A DNA stretch of 21,495 bases from Methanobacteriota archaeon (GTDB lineage Archaea > Methanobacteriota > Methanobacteria > Methanobacteriales > Methanobacteriaceae). The position numbers and the translations under genes were made by a program. The stretch's first letter is position 1; each line of letters starts with the position of its first letter. The notes under the pieces are model-generated. The model was not told the DNA's origin. It saw nothing but the letters and a program-made list of their open reading frames with translations, and searched no databases. This document shows positions 20,921-21,495 of the stretch, piece after piece. The stretch covers positions 1 through 21,495 of the forward strand of contig JAEZKE010000086.1 of NCBI GenBank assembly GCA_023436175.1, written 5' to 3'.

Positions 20921-21495
20921 TTAGTAAGTTTCTTTCCATGTCCAAGGTTTGAAACCCAAACTTTTGAAACTTGTGAATCCTTGTATATTTGACCCTTTTA
21001 TCTTGAATCCAATTTGCGGAATATCTCTTATTTTTTGGCTTAAACCATACTGTCCATTACTTATTAAACTTGCTATTTTCTCTGTTCCATGCCAGTCTCC
21101 GTACTGGTCAGTAGACCCATATAACCCAATTACTTCATTAAATGTACCTTTTGGAGTTATAAACCATCCTGCAGTATAATAATTATCTGTATTTCCTTTT
21201 ACTATTAATTCTATTACATTTGAATGATGTACTGTGTAAATTTTTGCATTAGTTGTGTTATAAGTTTGATTTGATGTTGAGACTCCTGAATAATCCTCTT
21301 GAACGTTTCTTGTTAAACCTTCAGCTATATCGGTGTAAGTCCAATATCCATAATCTGGCTCTTCATCCGTGTTAATCCAGTCTGCTTTTAGTACTTCTAT
21401 TGGTTCTTTGAATACGTTTTTGCTTTCTAAATTTTGCCCTGTAACTGTTATTTCAACATATTCCAAGGTGTTATAGTATGTTTCTATATTAAAAG
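20921..21495 (-). CDS. Beta-rich unknown protein, N-terminus beyond window
   Basis: The frame ends at 20921 and stays open to the right edge: the codons before TTG 21466 read FNIETYYNT without a stop and no binding site precedes that TTG, so the true start is outside. The visible ~191 residues are rich in Tyr, Thr, Asn, Gly and Trp, with alternating strands (YVEITVTGQNL, VIELIVKGNTDNYYTAGW) and no cysteine or membrane helix. It looks like a beta-sandwich, perhaps secreted or surface-attached, but no family is recognised. U-rich DNA follows the stop. Confidence 0.5.
   Translation of the reverse strand, partial: FNIETYYNTLEYVEITVTGQNLESKNVFKEPIEVLKADWINTDEEPDYGYWTYTDIAEGLTRNVQEDYSGVSTSNQTYNTTNAKIYTVHHSNVIELIVKGNTDNYYTAGWFITPKGTFNEVIGLYGSTDQYGDWHGTEKIASLISNGQYGLSQKIRDIPQIGFKIKGSNIQGFTSFKSLGFKPWTWKETY

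Overview
The window looks like a chromosome segment of a mesophilic hydrogenotrophic methanogen of the Methanobacteriales, most likely a Methanobacterium. The evidence is low G+C, archaeal TATA-type promoters, GGTGA-type ribosome binding sites, the end of a pyruvate:ferredoxin oxidoreductase operon with its two companion polyferredoxins (porE, porF), a two-subunit-type fumarate hydratase alpha chain, a short citrate-synthase-like lyase and an archaeal pst/PhoU locus. The assignment is inference from gene content; no rRNA or tRNA gene is visible.

Layout. 1-1227 (+): end of porB, then porE and porF, closed by a hairpin/T-tract terminator. 1444-4357: stand-alone genes: a MEDS-domain sensor-like protein, a small hypothetical, fumarate hydratase alpha, a PRC-barrel protein and a small winged-helix-like protein with two phased operator-like palindromes. 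4845-11222 (minus strand, read right to left): the phosphate operon pstS1-pstS2-pstC-pstA-pstB-phoU-(150-aa unknown)-phoU2. It has a terminator between the two pstS genes, a second promoter before pstS2, and two stem-loops between pstS2 and pstC. 11414-12750 (+): a citryl-CoA lyase/citrate synthase-like gene, apparently leaderless, and a 2TM protein. 12803-14325 (-): a fusion of a winged helix to PhoU, downstream of a multi-pass membrane protein. 14796-15602 (-): a metallophosphoesterase.

From about 15.7 kb to the right edge the window is accessory in character: small, mostly unrecognised genes, long A+T-rich gaps, repeats and local shifts in base composition. It holds (a) a 40-codon gene behind an iteron-like array of 12-bp units, (b) a tightly overlapping minus-strand operon of very small proteins, three of them dense in cysteine, behind an operator-like inverted repeat, (c) an orphan ferredoxin-domain gene on the plus strand, (d) a richer-G+C patch with a hidden 50-aa membrane protein and a diverged inverted duplication, and (e) a membrane/coiled-coil protein and a DUF6414-like protein in series, followed by an unrecognised gene running off the edge.

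How the parts work together. In the left half, phosphate is bound by two membrane-anchored PstS proteins and imported by PstCAB. Three PhoU-type proteins in the window differ in which metal-binding ExxxD motifs they keep; only the winged-helix fusion keeps both, which makes it the best candidate for a phosphate-responsive transcription regulator. The strongest candidates for an undescribed system are the cysteine-rich mini-protein operon with its iteron-like neighbour, and the 18.8-20.8 kb gene pair.
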